Shown piece after piece: positions 1 through 10,888 of a stretch of 64,000 nucleotides of DNA; the first letter of the stretch is position 1, and the number at the start of each line of letters is the position of its first letter. Below the pieces are notes generated by a model that was given only the letters and a program-made list of their open reading frames with translations, was not told where the DNA came from and did not search any database. The stretch is from Agriotes lineatus. Lineage: Eukaryota; Arthropoda; Insecta; Coleoptera; Elateridae. The translations under genes and the position numbers were made by a program. The stretch covers positions 62,001 to 126,000 of the forward strand of contig CALNHX010001066.1 in assembly GCA_940337035.1 (NCBI GenBank), read 5' to 3'.

Positions 1-330
1 AGCCGTTTTGAGGAAAATAATACATAATAGCACAGTGGCGGCTTGTCCACTTGGCGCCATCTACAGAAGCTCGGTGGTCACGTTTTGAACTACACATCTT
101 ATAACATAAAATCGTAGCTCTCTTTGTTTGCGTGTAACTATGTTTGTTCGCTATCTCCTCCGAAGATACTGGACCGATTAAGTTGTACGATGGCTTAAAA
201 GTTTGCTAATTTTCAGACTTATTTAATTAACTTCTCTAGACAGCAGTATAATTTAATTAACTTCTCTAGGCAGCAGAGCGGAGCGCCTATCGCTGTATAC
301 TATTAGCTCAGGTGCGCGCATTATTCAAAC
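1..330. other. No gene seen; short tandem duplication
   Basis: I see no coding sequence here. A block of about 29 bases (TTTAATTAACTTCTCTAG plus a CAGCAG tail) occurs twice in tandem near 223-281, with one base change. The rest is AT-rich and unrecognised. Confidence 0.5.
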
Positions 331-336
331 AGGAGA

Positions 337-411
337 GTGTGGTTCTGCGGTAAGCGTGCTGGCCTATCACGCGGGAGCCCCGGGTTCGATCCCGTCGATG
401 CATCTTTTTTT
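337..411 (+). ncRNA. tRNA-like sequence with pol III terminator (tRNA relic or SINE head)
   Basis: A tRNA-like stretch carries an A-box-like segment (TGCGGTAAGCGTGCTGG) and a strong B box (GGGTTCGATCCC, about 382-393). It is followed at 405-411 by seven T, a good RNA polymerase III stop. The anticodon-side segment CTATCACGCGGGAG resembles tRNA-Asp-type sequences. The outer ends do not pair into a clean acceptor stem, so a functional tRNA gene is unlikely. It is better read as a tRNA pseudogene or the head of a SINE. Confidence 0.5.
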
Positions 412-498
412 AAAATTTATATTAATGAATCTCTCTTAATTTTGCGAACCGAAACGTAGTTCGGGTGACTCACTAGTTCTTTTATATTTACCCGCAAT

Positions 499-1431
499 TT
501 ACGTGAAAGTGTAAACGCTTATCACGGTGAAGACGTGAGTCATCGAGTTGAAATTTTGATATGTTGTAAAGACTGTTGAATAAAGACGATATGAACAGTT
601 TCCAGTATGGGAAAGTCCAGGGAGGTAGTCACGTCCACTTTTTGATTCATCAACTTGTAACCTATGAATGTATTTTCTTGCTTGTCCTACTTCTTCATTT
701 ATAACCTCTATATTTCTGATAATTATTTGTAATATTTGGCTTTTAAATTGTTTATTCTTCTCACCTATTTTTAACTCGTTCAGCAATAACCCATTATTAT
801 CATAATTATTCTCCATATTATTTATTATGTAATTATTAATAACTATACCTTCTTTGTATTTCATTATGTCTCCAATTTTTTCTAATTGGCAACACTTATC
901 TTCTTGGCTGACTCTACTGGTACAGATCCAAGATTTACTTAACCCCTTTAAATGAATACACCTTTGTGATCCATCAATATTTATTCCCAGTTGCTGAATA
1001 ATGTCGATTCCTAATACCATGTCCACGCTAAGACCTTTAACTATAAACAATCTAACTACACCTTCCCATTGATCAATAAATATTTTAATATTTACATTCG
1101 GTTTGTTGTTGATATTTTTCTTTTAGTTGCAGATAGTAAATCTATTTTATTCACTTTTATTATATTCTTATGTAGGACATCCAAATTATTTAAAATTATT
1201 TCTTCAACTACACTCAATTCAAAAGTGCATTAGTAATTATCAACTAATTGCATTGTATAACTCCTTCTCCTCCATATCTTGCCGAGGTTGTGCATGAAGC
1301 CCGCAAATAAATTATTGTTTAATTTTGATTAATTACTTATTGTTTTATTTTTTTAATGCTTTAACATTTTATTTTGTTTAATGATTTATTTTGTATTTTA
1401 TGTTATCTGATTATCCGCTGATGCTATCCGG
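499..1431 (-). pseudogene. Ty3/gypsy protease-region remnant
   Basis: An open frame of about 183 codons at 499-1050 begins with a segment of the type VKGLSVDMVLGIDIIQQLG. This is the flap and C-terminal part of a retroelement aspartic protease (the usual pattern is L..D.ILGIDFL...). The active-site DSG/DTG would lie upstream and is not recognisable in 1051-1431. After about 120 residues the frame loses retroelement similarity and ends. Its strand and position fit the downstream part of the gag remnant at 3671-5411, from which it is separated by the hAT-like insertion at 1432-3662. No LTR was recognised. Confidence 0.6.
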
Positions 1432-3662
1432 CATTGGCGTAACTAGGATTTTTGGCTGGGGAGGGCCAGGCCCCCCAACAAACCATCGTCAATACCTATG
1501 TAAACCTATGAAGACATGAATTTACGTACATACATAACTTTTTCGCATAAATTTATCTGTTTGTTCTTTGATGCCGTTATACGAGGGCAGTCCCGTAAAT
1601 TTCTGCAGCCTAATAAAACAAAGTTTAGTAACCAAAATTTGTTTGTATTATTTTCTCAAAATATTCCCCCTTTAACTCAACATAAATTCCACAATTTTTG
1701 AGTCACTTGAGAAACAAGGTTTTTGAAGCTTTCCACAGCATCTTCGGGAGTTCCAAATCGCACACCACGCATTTTATCGTTTAATGGAGGAACTAGAACG
1801 TAATCGGAAGGTGCTAGGTCGGAACTGAATGGGGGATAACTTAGCAATTTTAACTCGAAAGTCTCTGAAAATTATTTTATTTGATGTGCGGTATGACTAG
1901 TTAGAAGCATTGTCATGGTGCAGAACGATCTCATCCCTTGGGCGCCATAAGCCGAGCTTTTTGAATAACGTCTGGTAGGCATATAGTTGTGTACAATTCT
2001 GCAGTAACACTACGTTTATTTTTAAGCACGACAGTTGTGATAGGTCCGGATTTTAAAAAGAAACAAGCAATTATTATCAAGATCACTTTACTTTAACTGG
2101 ATTAAGATTTGTTGGAAACATCCTGACTGCAGCTTAGATTCGGGTTCAAATGCATATATCCAGCTTTCGTCACCAGTTATGATGTAAACTGCTTTAGATT
2201 TACCTTCATCATATTTCTTATACTGTTCCACATGCTGTTGTTGTGTTTCTGTGTGTCTGTTAAACTGTGTGGTATGCACCCAAGACAGACTTTTCTTACA
2301 CTCAAATGAGTATGTAAAATCTTGTATATTGCAGTCATGCCAATGCCCAAGGTACTCGAAATAATTCTATATGTGACTCGATTGTCCTACTGAAGCATTC
2401 TTCGCACAGCGTCTACGTTCGTATCAGTAACTGCTGAAATTTGTCCTTCCCAAAAATCGTCGCTAACTGAAACTCGTTCAAATTTAAATTCATTAAACCA
2501 GAAATATACGCTTGGCCACCAAAAGCAGCACGAAGTCATCTTTCTTTCAGAGATAGGGAACTTTTAAAGTCATAGTAAATCATGGCTCTAAAATGTTCTC
2601 CTATTATGTTCATTTTTGATGCACAACACTTATTTCAAAACTAACTGTATAGTAACTAAATTTGAACTGTTAAATTAGAAAACAACAAAGATTTGTTTAT
2701 GGCAAGTTACATTTCCATGGTGCACTTGATCTATTGGTTTGCGGAAATTATGGGTGCTACCTACTCTCGTAATACTACATGTCTAAGGAGCATATCAATA
2801 AATTATTTCTCGGTTCATAAACAACATAAAAATGTATAGATTACCTCTTGCAACCCAATGAGGTTGACGGTAAAAAATATTATTTCAGGAGAAACATCAC
2901 TTGGTTTCCATTTGCACGTTTTTGTGCAACAATTTTTATTTTTTTCTCCGTATTACCGAAACAAATACTTTCTTGAAAACATCAATATCCTCTTAATTGT
3001 TATTGTGATATGTTTTTATTCTATCTTGGGCTAGCAACTGTGGAAATTCAAGCACCACAAAATGTTCTTTGCGGTACATAAAACACTATTAAACATAAAA
3101 TTCTGGATCGTACTCTTTAAAGCTATAAACTCAACTCTTTAGGCAAGGCAAACATCTAAATAGCAAGTCACCTTAAATCTGAACTGGACGTGCCCAGGGA
3201 GTAGTTACCGTTACACTCAAGTTTTCAACTCCTTTACTTACCCGCATATCAAATAATTGCAATTGTATTTTAATGTGTACATAAATTGATCCTGTATTTG
3301 TAGAAAACTTGAGAGAAACTAACAAAAATGGTGTAAATTTAACTAAAAAAATTATTCAGACGAAAGCAGTGTCTTTATAGTAATTATTAGTGAACTAATA
3401 ACGTTTTTTCTTGTATATTATTATTCATTAGAGTCATCCGTCCAACATATGGTATTTATACTATAAAGTTTTTAAGCCAAAAAGGTAATAAAACCAGAAA
3501 ATGTAAGAATGTGTGAGGGTCGATAACCAACCCCTTAGTTTAAATGAGTTAATAAAAAAAGCAGATTTTTAAATTTATTTAACTTCTATTTTTCTGGGGT
3601 GGGCCAGACGGCACTCTGGGGAGGGCCTGGCCCCCCTGGCCCCCCCGCTAGTTACGCCAATG
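1432..3662. mobile_element. Non-autonomous hAT-like transposon with 8-bp target duplication
   Basis: The ends are perfect 15-bp inverted repeats: CATTGGCGTAACTAG at 1432 and CTAGTTACGCCAATG ending at 3662. They are flanked by an 8-bp direct repeat CTATCCGG (1424-1431 and 3663-3670). An 8-bp duplication and a CA.TGGCGTAACTAG terminus are typical of hAT elements. Just inside both ends lies a G/C-rich tract (GGGGAGGGCC type). No hAT transposase remains. The interior is largely a mariner remnant (1580-2771) plus AT-rich filler. The element splits an older gypsy remnant. Confidence 0.85.
1580..2771 (-). pseudogene. Dead mariner transposon (DD34D transposase remnant)
   Basis: The minus strand carries broken pieces of a mariner transposase in order: TGDESWIYAFEPESK (first catalytic Asp, in the short frame 2088-2279), LHHDNA (second Asp, near 1900-1930) and SSDLAPSDYVL (third Asp, near 1810-1830). 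These are the three hallmarks of a mariner DD34D catalytic domain. They lie in different frames, so the gene is dead. The ends are imperfect inverted repeats, TACGAGGGCAGTCCCGTAA at 1580 and a diverged counterpart ending CTCTCGTA at 2771, with TA at each boundary as expected for Tc1/mariner. It sits inside the hAT-like element. Confidence 0.75.
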
Positions 3663-3670
3663 CTATCCGG

Positions 3671-5411
3671 GCGCATTTATAAACACAGTTAAATGTTTTT
3701 CCATTAAGACGCACAAAACAATCCCTCGAGGGATTAGGTGCTATATGTTTAATTTATAAATGTACATATTATTATTTGTATTCTGATATCAATAAATTAA
3801 AGAAGCCATTTTGTATTATAATTCTGGTACAATTATTTCTTGTTAGTGGAGCAATGTCTTCTTATTTATCTATTAATGTTTTCAAATGTTAAAATACGTG
3901 TGGTTCTTTAATTAACATTTTAAAATAACTATATTACATATGTACAACTTCCGAGTTTATTTTCGTTATCTTAATATTCTTTTGAAGTAATCTTCAGTGG
4001 TCTTTTTACCATCCTTTGCTTCTTTAATTGTTTGTTTTATTTTCCTTAATTCAGCTTCACGCCTCAATACTTCTTTTCGTCTTAACCTTTGTTTTAATTT
4101 CATTACTTCGTCCTTTAACCATTGTTTACATTTTTCCTTCTTTGTCCTTTTCGTATTTCTATTGACATTAATTATGTACCCTCCTGTTATCACATTTAAT
4201 ACTTCATTAATTACTACTATTTCATTCTGCTTTACCTGTTTATTATTTTCCGTCATGTCGTCTTCCTCATCTAAGAACTTCTCCGACTGCATTGAATCTT
4301 TTAAAGCTTTCCTTGATTTTTCCAAAATTAATTCATTTTCAAAGGTTTCCTTTCTAAATATAACTTCGAATTTGCACTCTTTTATCTTCTTCTCTTCCTG
4401 CACACACTCTTTCTGTGTTCTTATGCATTCTTCTATTGTTAATTTCATCTCCTCTAATTTTCCTTCAAGTTCTTCCTTGTTCTTTTCTAAATTGTCTTCT
4501 ATAGTTCGTGTTACAATCTCTTCTGACTGTTTATTTCAAATTTGATTTTATAAAATTCCTCTTTTAACTCCTTCATGGACTCTTCCATCTTTTCTACTTG
4601 TGCTTTTTGTTCTTGTAACTTCTCTGCATTACTCTTTATTGCTTCCTGTAATCTACATTCCCTTTCTTCAGCATCCTTCTTACTTTCCTCAGCCTTCTCC
4701 ACAATTGACTGTTGCAAATCTTTTTTCAACTCTTCGGCATTTTTGGCAATTGTATGTTGTATGGAAACCTGCAACCTGTTTTCCCTTTCCTTATCCTTTT
4801 CTTGAATTGACTGTTGCAACTCCTTTTTCAACTCTTCAGTATTTTTCTTACTTTCCTCTGTAGTTCTTTCAATTGCTGCTTGCAACCTACCTTCCCTATC
4901 CTCAGCTTTCTTCTCTGCCTCGTTCTTACTTTCCTCTGCCTTTTCCGCAATTAACCTTTTTCAACTCATCAGTAGTTTTCTTACTTGCCTCTGCCTTTTC
5001 CGCAATTGACTGTTGCAACTCCTTTTTCAACTCATCAGTAGTTTTCTTACTTTCCTCTGCAGTTCTTTCAATTGCTGCTTGTAAATACTTCCTCAACTCT
5101 GCTGCATTTTTCTCTGCATCCTTTTTTGTTTCATGTATTGAATTCTGCAATCTGTTTTCCCTCTCCTCTGCTTTCCTTTCTGACTCTGCTGAATTTTTCT
5201 TTGACTCTGCTGCATCTTTCTTTCTTTCTTGTTTTAACTTCTCAGCATTCTTCTGAATTAAAAATTGTAATCGAATTTCTCTTTCCTCTCCGTCCTTCTT
5301 TAACCTGTGTTCCCTTTCCTTAGCATCTCTAGTCAACCTTTTCTCCATTGTTCGCATATTTTCCAACATTTTCAACATTATTGTTTCTACATGTGAGTTG
5401 TCTTCTTCCAT
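3671..5411 (-). pseudogene. Ty3/gypsy-type gag remnant with long charged coiled coil
   Basis: Three minus-strand frames in order (5411-4926, 4885-4511, 4448-3966) encode Lys/Glu-rich heptad-like protein with recurring blocks such as ELKKELQQSI and EERENRLQ. This looks like the coiled-coil N-terminal part of an insect gypsy gag. The DNA between 4600 and 5100 has internal repeats of about 60-70 bases matching those protein blocks, and the frame breaks fall in or next to this repeated zone. The order gag then protease on the minus strand fits the protease remnant at 499-1431. No zinc knuckle was identified. The link between the pieces is inferred from position. An unrelated coiled-coil protein is possible but less likely. 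Confidence 0.5.
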
Positions 5412-6099
5412 TTTATCTGCTTTTTATTTTAAATTCTTAAATGTACCTATTTTTAATTACTAACCTGTATATTCAATTATAAATCTTTATATTTTATTCT
5501 CAAATTGACCCTTTATAATATGCTTTATTTACTTTTATTGATTGTCCTATTATATTCCTTTATCTTTCTCAAAAAGAAATTAATTATGATACGTTTTTTT
5601 AAATTATGATTGTTTTATTACAATCTTGTTCCTTAATTCACATTGTTAATGGAAAATTCACCATAAACTTGGTTCATCAGTTACAATTAAATCTGTTTAT
5701 TTTTATTATGTCAATATCCCCTCTTTACTGGCGACATGTGTCATAAATGTCAAGCAACATGGTTTTAAAAACCCCTCGTTTGAACACCATATATTATATT
5801 CAGTAATGTCATAAACAAACTGACTAACAATCACTATAAGCCCCAAGTTGTCTGCGTCAATTTATATATTATGAATGTGGCTATATAAAGCTATACTTTT
5901 TATTAAAATCTTGCCCTTTTTAAATTCAATAATAATTCTTAATAATAAGAAATCAAATTCTCTTATCTCAGGTGGTTCGCCAAATCAAGATCTCTATCTA
6001 TTAATTGAATGTTAGTATTTTAATTAATGACGTTTAATGTCAAACTGATTGCTAAATCTCAACAAACCAGGTAAACTGACAACTTATCATACGGGTCTA
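5412..6099. other. No gene seen; AT-rich, possible gypsy leader
   Basis: This stretch lies upstream of the gag-like frame on the minus strand, so it could hold the leader or the decayed 5' LTR of that element. No second LTR copy was found and no reading frame is convincing. Confidence 0.3.
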
Positions 6100-6100
6100 G

Positions 6101-6236
6101 GACAACTCGGCGCCGCCATCTCGGCGCCGCCACTTCGGCGCCGCCATCTCGGCGCGGGGCCAGCTCGGCGCGGGGACAACTCGGCGCGGAGCCATCTCGG
6201 CGCCAGCCAACTCGGCGCGAGGCCATCTCGGCGCCG
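6101..6236. repeat. CpG-rich iteron array, left end of foldback element
   Basis: Nine copies of TCGGCGC occur in about 135 bases, spaced mostly 15-17 bases apart. They are joined by alternating CCATC, CACTT, CAGC and CAAC linkers. The array is extremely GC-rich in an AT-rich setting. Short even frames through it on both strands are artefacts of the repeat. Confidence 0.9.
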
Positions 6237-6799
6237 AATTTAAATTCGCAAACTACAGTGTGCACTACGTAAGAAAATTATTATAAACAAATAATAAATA
6301 AAGTGATCGCCAAAAAGCTGGCATCAAATGAAAAAAAAATATTTAGAATTTCTTGGAAAATCAAACACTAACGACCAGAGGTAATTGCAAAGTGATTACA
6401 AATGGGCCAAACAAAAGTTGCCACATGACTTCCGTTATCAGTAAAATTTTAAATTTTTTAAAAATAATTACGAAACACGCATTGAAATTTATTATGAAAT
6501 AAAAAACTTGGTTAAAAATATTTGTTTTTCCATAGCAGTTTTTGTTAAGAGTAAAGTTCTTTGATATGGGACCTAAAAATAAAAGAAAATGTGAGAGATC
6601 AAAGTTGGACAGGGATTTTGAAATTTTGGTATAGGAGGCTACATGTTGATTCTAAACAATTTTTCTTAATAACTTTTTGTCGTATTTTCTACATAAAAGG
6701 CACGCTACTCTACAGTAAAATAGGTTTTTTGAAAACTTCTAAGACATACTTGATTTTTCAAAACTGAAATGCTGTTCGAAATTCGCTTTTAACCAAGCA

Positions 6800-7470
6800 G
6801 GGCTGAACCCCAAAAAAGTTCCTTGACCCAAAATATTATGATTTAACTCAACTTACCTATATACAAAGTTGCTTAGTCTTCAAAAATGATTAGCTTTTTT
6901 AAATTTTTTCAAGTAAGTCGAAAAATCTGATAGATTTTATAAATTTTTTGGCCATGCGTTTGTACCAATAAACTACAGCTTTTTGTGGAATAAACCTCAA
7001 TTTCGAAAATTACAGGGTGTTTAAAAACGTCATAATAAATTATCCATCCATATTTTTTTAATCCCCTGTATAATCACAATCAATGTTTTTTTGTGAATAG
7101 CTACTTCAGTTTAGAAGCTATTTCCTCAAAATTTTAGTTCGGTAAACGGTTTAGCCACAAAAAATATCTTCTAAATTTCTACAAGCCTGAATCAGTAATT
7201 GCAACTTAACACTAGGTTTGTAGCGATTTAGAAAATATTATTTTGTGGCTCAACCGTTCACCCAACTAAAATATTGTAAGAGAGGAAACAGCTTCTAAAT
7301 TAAAGTAACTATTTAAAAAAAAATTGTAGTGATTATACAAGAGGTTGAAACATTTAAAAAAGTTAATCATTTTTAAAGCCCTCTAGCGGCTCAACTAAGC
7401 AACTTTGTATATAGGTAAGGTTGAGTTAAATAATCATATTTTGGGCAAAGAAACTTGTGATGTTTCGTCG
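6800..7470. repeat. Two nested inverted repeats inside the foldback element
   Basis: The outer pair, each about 80-100 bases, centres on AACTTACCTATATACAAAGTTGCTTAG (two shorter overlapping pieces: ACCTATATACAAAGTTGC) near 6850-6880 and its reverse complement near 7400-7440. An inner pair with arms of about 135 bases spans about 7050-7350 and shares CCTGTATAATCAC and AGCCACAAA blocks in inverted order. No gene lies inside. Confidence 0.7.
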
Positions 7471-7558
7471 TACACGTATTTTCCAGACACACTATATACA
7501 GGGTGATTTTTAAGTTGATTCTTTCCGTTTACCAGGAAATAAAGCTAAAAAATAGTAA

Positions 7559-7681
7559 TTTATTATACAAGACGATAAAGTTAAATTTTATCCACTAGTG
7601 AATCGTTTAACGTCGAGACGAAGTCGAGACGTTAATGATTTAAGAGTGGATAGAAATAACTTTATCGTCGTGTATAATACA
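7559..7681. repeat. Imperfect palindrome, arms about 55 bp
   Basis: TATTATACAAGACGATAAAG at the left is mirrored by CTTTATCGTCGTGTATAATA at the right. The apex is GAGACGAAGTCGAGAC. The short frame through it is fortuitous. Confidence 0.8.
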
Positions 7682-8840
7682 ATATTTTTTTCTATAGCAA
7701 AAACTTTACCAATTTCAAAAGAAAATAATGGCAGTCAATCACATTTCAAAATGTCAGTAGCTAGATTGGGTTGCTACGATAATACGAAGCTGTCATGTTT
7801 AATTTAAACAAAAGTTAGAAAATTAAATTACTTTATCTATCCTTGATGTTAAAGTGCTACTTTATCTACCCTTGCTGTTAAAGTAAAACTTGACCTTTTG
7901 TTTTGAGTTGATAAAAGCACACTTTAACATGTGCTATAGAAAAAATAAGATTTTTCTTTATTTACCACTTTTCCGAAATATGAAAACTAACGAAGGTGTT
8001 AGAGTTTTAAATTAAAAACTAAACTTTAGCGCAAAGGCGGCTGGACAATTTTATTTTTGTATATCTATGTTGTCAAGCAATGACCTGTCAACTAGTTTTC
8101 CATTGGAATTTTCTTAATGTTATTGATACAATAATGGCTCATGTTTATGAAAATAATGAATGAGTGAATATGCTTAATATTTATTGGGAGTGTCGTCAAA
8201 ATGCCGCTGCCACATCGCTCTGATACGCGGAACGTGTGTGTAGAAGCGAATGCTGATAATTTTGAACATATCATTTAAGTTAGATTTAGTTTAATTTTCG
8301 TTAAGTAATTTTAGTTCTTAATTTGAAACCTTAACACCTTGTTTGTACCTCCGTTAGTTTTGATATTTCGCAAAAGTGGTAAATGAAAAAAGCTTAATTT
8401 TTTAAACTTTATATCCTGGTAAAAAACTTATCGTATTGACTAAAAAACAGTGGCGTACCATATTTTTCTAAAATAAAGTAACTTAGGTGGCCCCGATGCA
8501 CGCCACTGGTGGAAATAAATTAAATTTATTTTGACGAAACAATGCCACTTTATGAAATACTATCATAAACCAAGTTTCATTAGAATACCTCTAGGCGTTG
8601 TCCAAATTTTTGAAAAAGAAATAATTTTTTTTTAAACTTCAACACCCTGTATCTTGTGAACGAAGCCGTTTTGGTTGCATGTTTGTATGAACTTTTTATC
8701 GTAGAATTGATCAAGGAATCACCCCTTAAAGTTTGTCTACGTACTTAATTAACACCCTGTATATAGATTAGTTTTAGCTGACTGAACAATCTTAAGGCCA
8801 GAAAACTTTTTTCGTAAAATGTGTCTGTCTTAACTAGTAA
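7682..8840. other. Foldback interior; no gene recognised
   Basis: This AT-rich interior has no convincing frame. Short ACACCCTGTA motifs at about 8640 and 8755 match in reverse the ACAGGGTG near 7498. They suggest ends of another small nested element, but I could not define it. Confidence 0.4.
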
Positions 8841-9015
8841 ATGCATGTTTCGTAATTATTTTAAAAAAATGTAAAATTTTACTGATAACGGAAGTCACGT
8901 GACAACTTTTGTTTGGCCCATTTTGCAACCACCTCTGGTCGTCAGTGTTTGATTTTCCAAGAAATTCTCAATAATCTTTTTTTCATTTGATGACAGCTTT
9001 TTGGCGATCACTTTA

Positions 9016-9606
9016 CAAGGTGCCCCAAAAAGGAGTGGTAACTTTTCCGAATTGTCTCAACAGATGTCGCTTTATCTAAAGTACAGCGACCAAATACTTA
9101 TAATTTTTAAATTAAATGATACCAACTCAATTTAAAAATTATAAGTATGTGGTCGCTGCGTGGCGCAGATGGGTTAGCGCCAGGCTTGCATTAAGCAAGT
9201 CCTCGGTTCGAATCCCGCTGGGGTCGGAATTTTTCCGTATCCTTGGCGATTAGAATCGGGCTCAGTGAGACCATTCACAGTTGGGCACCAAATTAACTGT
9301 GCTCTACTCAGAACCACAGACCTAAGAGATAGAGTAACAAGGTCAAACACATCACCAAGACACACACCTCATACAATGGTTGCTGCGCAAGCACCAAAGG
9401 CGCGATCCAACTCTGTATCCCGAATCCGGGGCAAGTTGATCATTGTACCGCCAGATACCAGCGCATATAGCACCAGCCTCGACACCGCAAGGTAAATGAG
9501 GTTACAGATAATACATACATACAAGTATGTGGTCGCTGTACTTTAGATAAAGCGAAATCTGTTGAAACAATTCGGAAAAGTTACCACTCCTTTTTGGGGC
9601 ACCTGG
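9016..9606. mobile_element. TA-flanked MITE with long terminal inverted repeats
   Basis: The ends CAAGGTGCCCCAAAAAGG (9016) and CCTTTTTGGGGCACCTGG (9606) begin inverted repeats of about 85 bases that run through GTGGTAACTTTTCCGAATTG and TTTATCTAAAGTACAGCGACC. TA lies immediately outside each end (9014-9015 and 9607-9608). The uninterrupted left arm of the host foldback element (about 6290-6315) shows the matching empty site. A SINE has inserted into its right arm. Tc1/mariner-type mobilisation is the likely route. Confidence 0.85.
9159..9522 (+). mobile_element. tRNA-derived SINE with 16-bp target duplication
   Basis: The body starts CGTGGCGCAGATGGGTTAGC, a tRNA-like A box, followed by a perfect B box GGTTCGAATCC near 9205-9217. 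A tRNA-unrelated body follows, then a short ATACATACATAC tail. It is flanked by an exact 16-bp direct repeat AAGTATGTGGTCGCTG (9143-9158 and 9523-9538), the mark of LINE-driven retroposition. Length is about 364 bases. The exact duplication suggests a fairly recent insertion. Open frames through it on both strands are not coding. Confidence 0.9.
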
Positions 9607-9670
9607 TATTTATAATTTTTTTATAATAATTTTCTTACGTAGTGCACCATGTAGTTTGCAAATTTGAATT

Positions 9671-9789
9671 CGGCGCCGAGATGGCTCCGCGCCGAGTTGT
9701 CCCGGCGCCGAGCTGGCCCCGCGCCAAGATGGCGGCGCCGAAGTGGCGGCGCCGAAGTGGCGGCGCCGAGATGGCGGCGCCGAGTTGTC
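9671..9789. repeat. CpG-rich iteron array, right end of foldback element
   Basis: This is the reverse complement of the left array. About eight GCGCCGA/GCGCCAA units lie at 13-17-base spacing with GATGG, GCTGG and AGTGG linkers. Order and linker use differ slightly from the left array, so the two have diverged by unit changes as well as by base substitution. Confidence 0.88.
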
Positions 9790-9790
9790 C

Positions 9791-10045
9791 GGCTTCGGTA
9801 TCTTACATTAACATTTACTACCATTCAAAATTACCTATGTAAGTACTTACTCAACTGTATGTTGTCACTTTTAACATTTACAGTTATTTAAAATGCTTTG
9901 TCAATTTATCTTAACAACCTTAATAGCGCCAGTTTTTCATAATTGTACTGTAACTATCAATAATTATTATCACACAATGTAATGTTAAATTAATAAAAAT
10001 ACTTCTTTTTGTTTCTTTAATAGTAATTATTAATGTGTTCGTGAA
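9791..10045. other. No gene seen
   Basis: This is AT-rich sequence between the foldback element and the palindrome cluster. No frame or repeat was recognised. Confidence 0.4.
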
Positions 10046-10182
10046 TAAAGTATAGTACAAAACTCGTGTTGTAAGTAAATTACGCACTTGTGTAATTACA
10101 AACTCGCCGCTACGCGGCTTGTGTGTAACTTTTCCACGTCATGCGTAATATGCTTCTTACAACTCTTGTTATGTAATATACT
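10046..10182. repeat. Imperfect palindrome, arms about 60 bp
   Basis: AAGTATAGTACAAAACTCG...GTTGTAAG at the left is mirrored imperfectly by CTTACAACTC...TATACTA at the right. The apex is GCCGCTACGCGGC. The arms differ by several small indels. Confidence 0.65.
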
Positions 10183-10254
10183 ATTTTGCACTTGTGAGAT
10201 TTAAAGCATTCGCCTTCGGCTCATTACTTTAAACTTTCTCAGTCGTGCAAAAAA
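10183..10254. repeat. Short imperfect palindrome with CGCCTTCGGC apex
   Basis: TTTTGCACTTGTGAGATTTA at the left is mirrored by CTTTCTCAGTCGTGCAAAA at the right, around the apex CGCCTTCGGC. Confidence 0.75.
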
Positions 10255-10547
10255 GTGGCACTTTAGCTATGTGTGTAAATAACTATTTTCTGCGATAGTG
10301 TCAAAATGACAACTTTTGCACAGTTTCTAGTGTCAAAAGTGACGTTTGCAGCACTCTTAATATTAGCCCCTGAATCAGGTCTTTTTCGCACGTTGCCATT
10401 GGTGGCGTGTTTTAATACTATATTAAAATACGCTTTGCCGTAAATTTGAATGTCAACATAATCTAGCATATCTAACACAATGTGACAGAAAAAGCGTCAC
10501 CGAAGTAAGTTTTGATATTTCTGTTACGATCGTAGAAAAAGTAGCAA

Positions 10548-10664
10548 ATGATGCACGTGTATAAGAGCCATTAAAGCATTAGCGACTTCAAAAGCACTCC
10601 GCTTCACATCGTGCTCTTCAACTCGTCGCACTTGCTTTAAAGTCGTACTTATACACTAGCATTA
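10548..10664. repeat. Imperfect palindrome, arms about 50 bp
   Basis: The left arm ATGCACGTGTATAAG...CTTCAAAAGCAC is mirrored by GTGCTCTTCAACTC...CTTATACACTAGCAT. The arms differ by small substitutions and indels. Confidence 0.65.
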
Positions 10665-10888
10665 TAATATACTAATCTCTACTCACTGTCTAGAAAGTCG
10701 GATTTTGCGCACTAACTTTAGAAAACAAATCTGTCAATTTCCAAGCAGCGGGAGGTAATTTTTATTAACTCTCGGCGGGAGTTAATAGTTTTTATCTTAC
10801 AGTAGCGCCTATTACCATGCATTATACAACTGTTTCCAGTGACTAAAATTAAGTTTTATTCATAAGTGAGTTTTCATTACTTATACTA

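Larger units (their letters stand above)
6100..9790. mobile_element. Foldback element with CpG-rich iteron termini
   Basis: The two ends are long inverted repeats. The left arm runs from GGACAACTCGGCGCCGCC at 6100 through the GC-rich array and on through AATTTAAATTCGCAAACTACA, CGTAAGAAAATTATTATAAA and GTGATCGCCAAAAAGC to about 6500. The right arm repeats these segments in reverse order from about 8840 to 9790. The right arm is split by the MITE at 9016-9606. The middle (6500-8840) has further nested inverted repeats and no transposase. The outermost target duplication is unclear. I cannot assign it to a named superfamily. Confidence 0.8.

Noticed and set aside
337..411. Functional tRNA gene
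   Set aside because: The B box and terminator are good, but the acceptor stem does not close, so I call it only tRNA-like.
4873..5323. Plus-strand frames opposite the gag-like region
   Set aside because: Ser/Phe/Leu-rich mirror of a Lys/Glu-rich coiled coil on the minus strand, with no motif of its own.
6049..6265. Ala/Arg/Gly-rich frames through the iteron array
   Set aside because: Repetitive low-complexity translations of TCGGCGC units in both strands, and likewise at 9621-9891.
9265..9495. 76-codon frame inside the SINE
   Set aside because: It starts in the tRNA-unrelated body and ends in the tail. SINEs do not encode protein.
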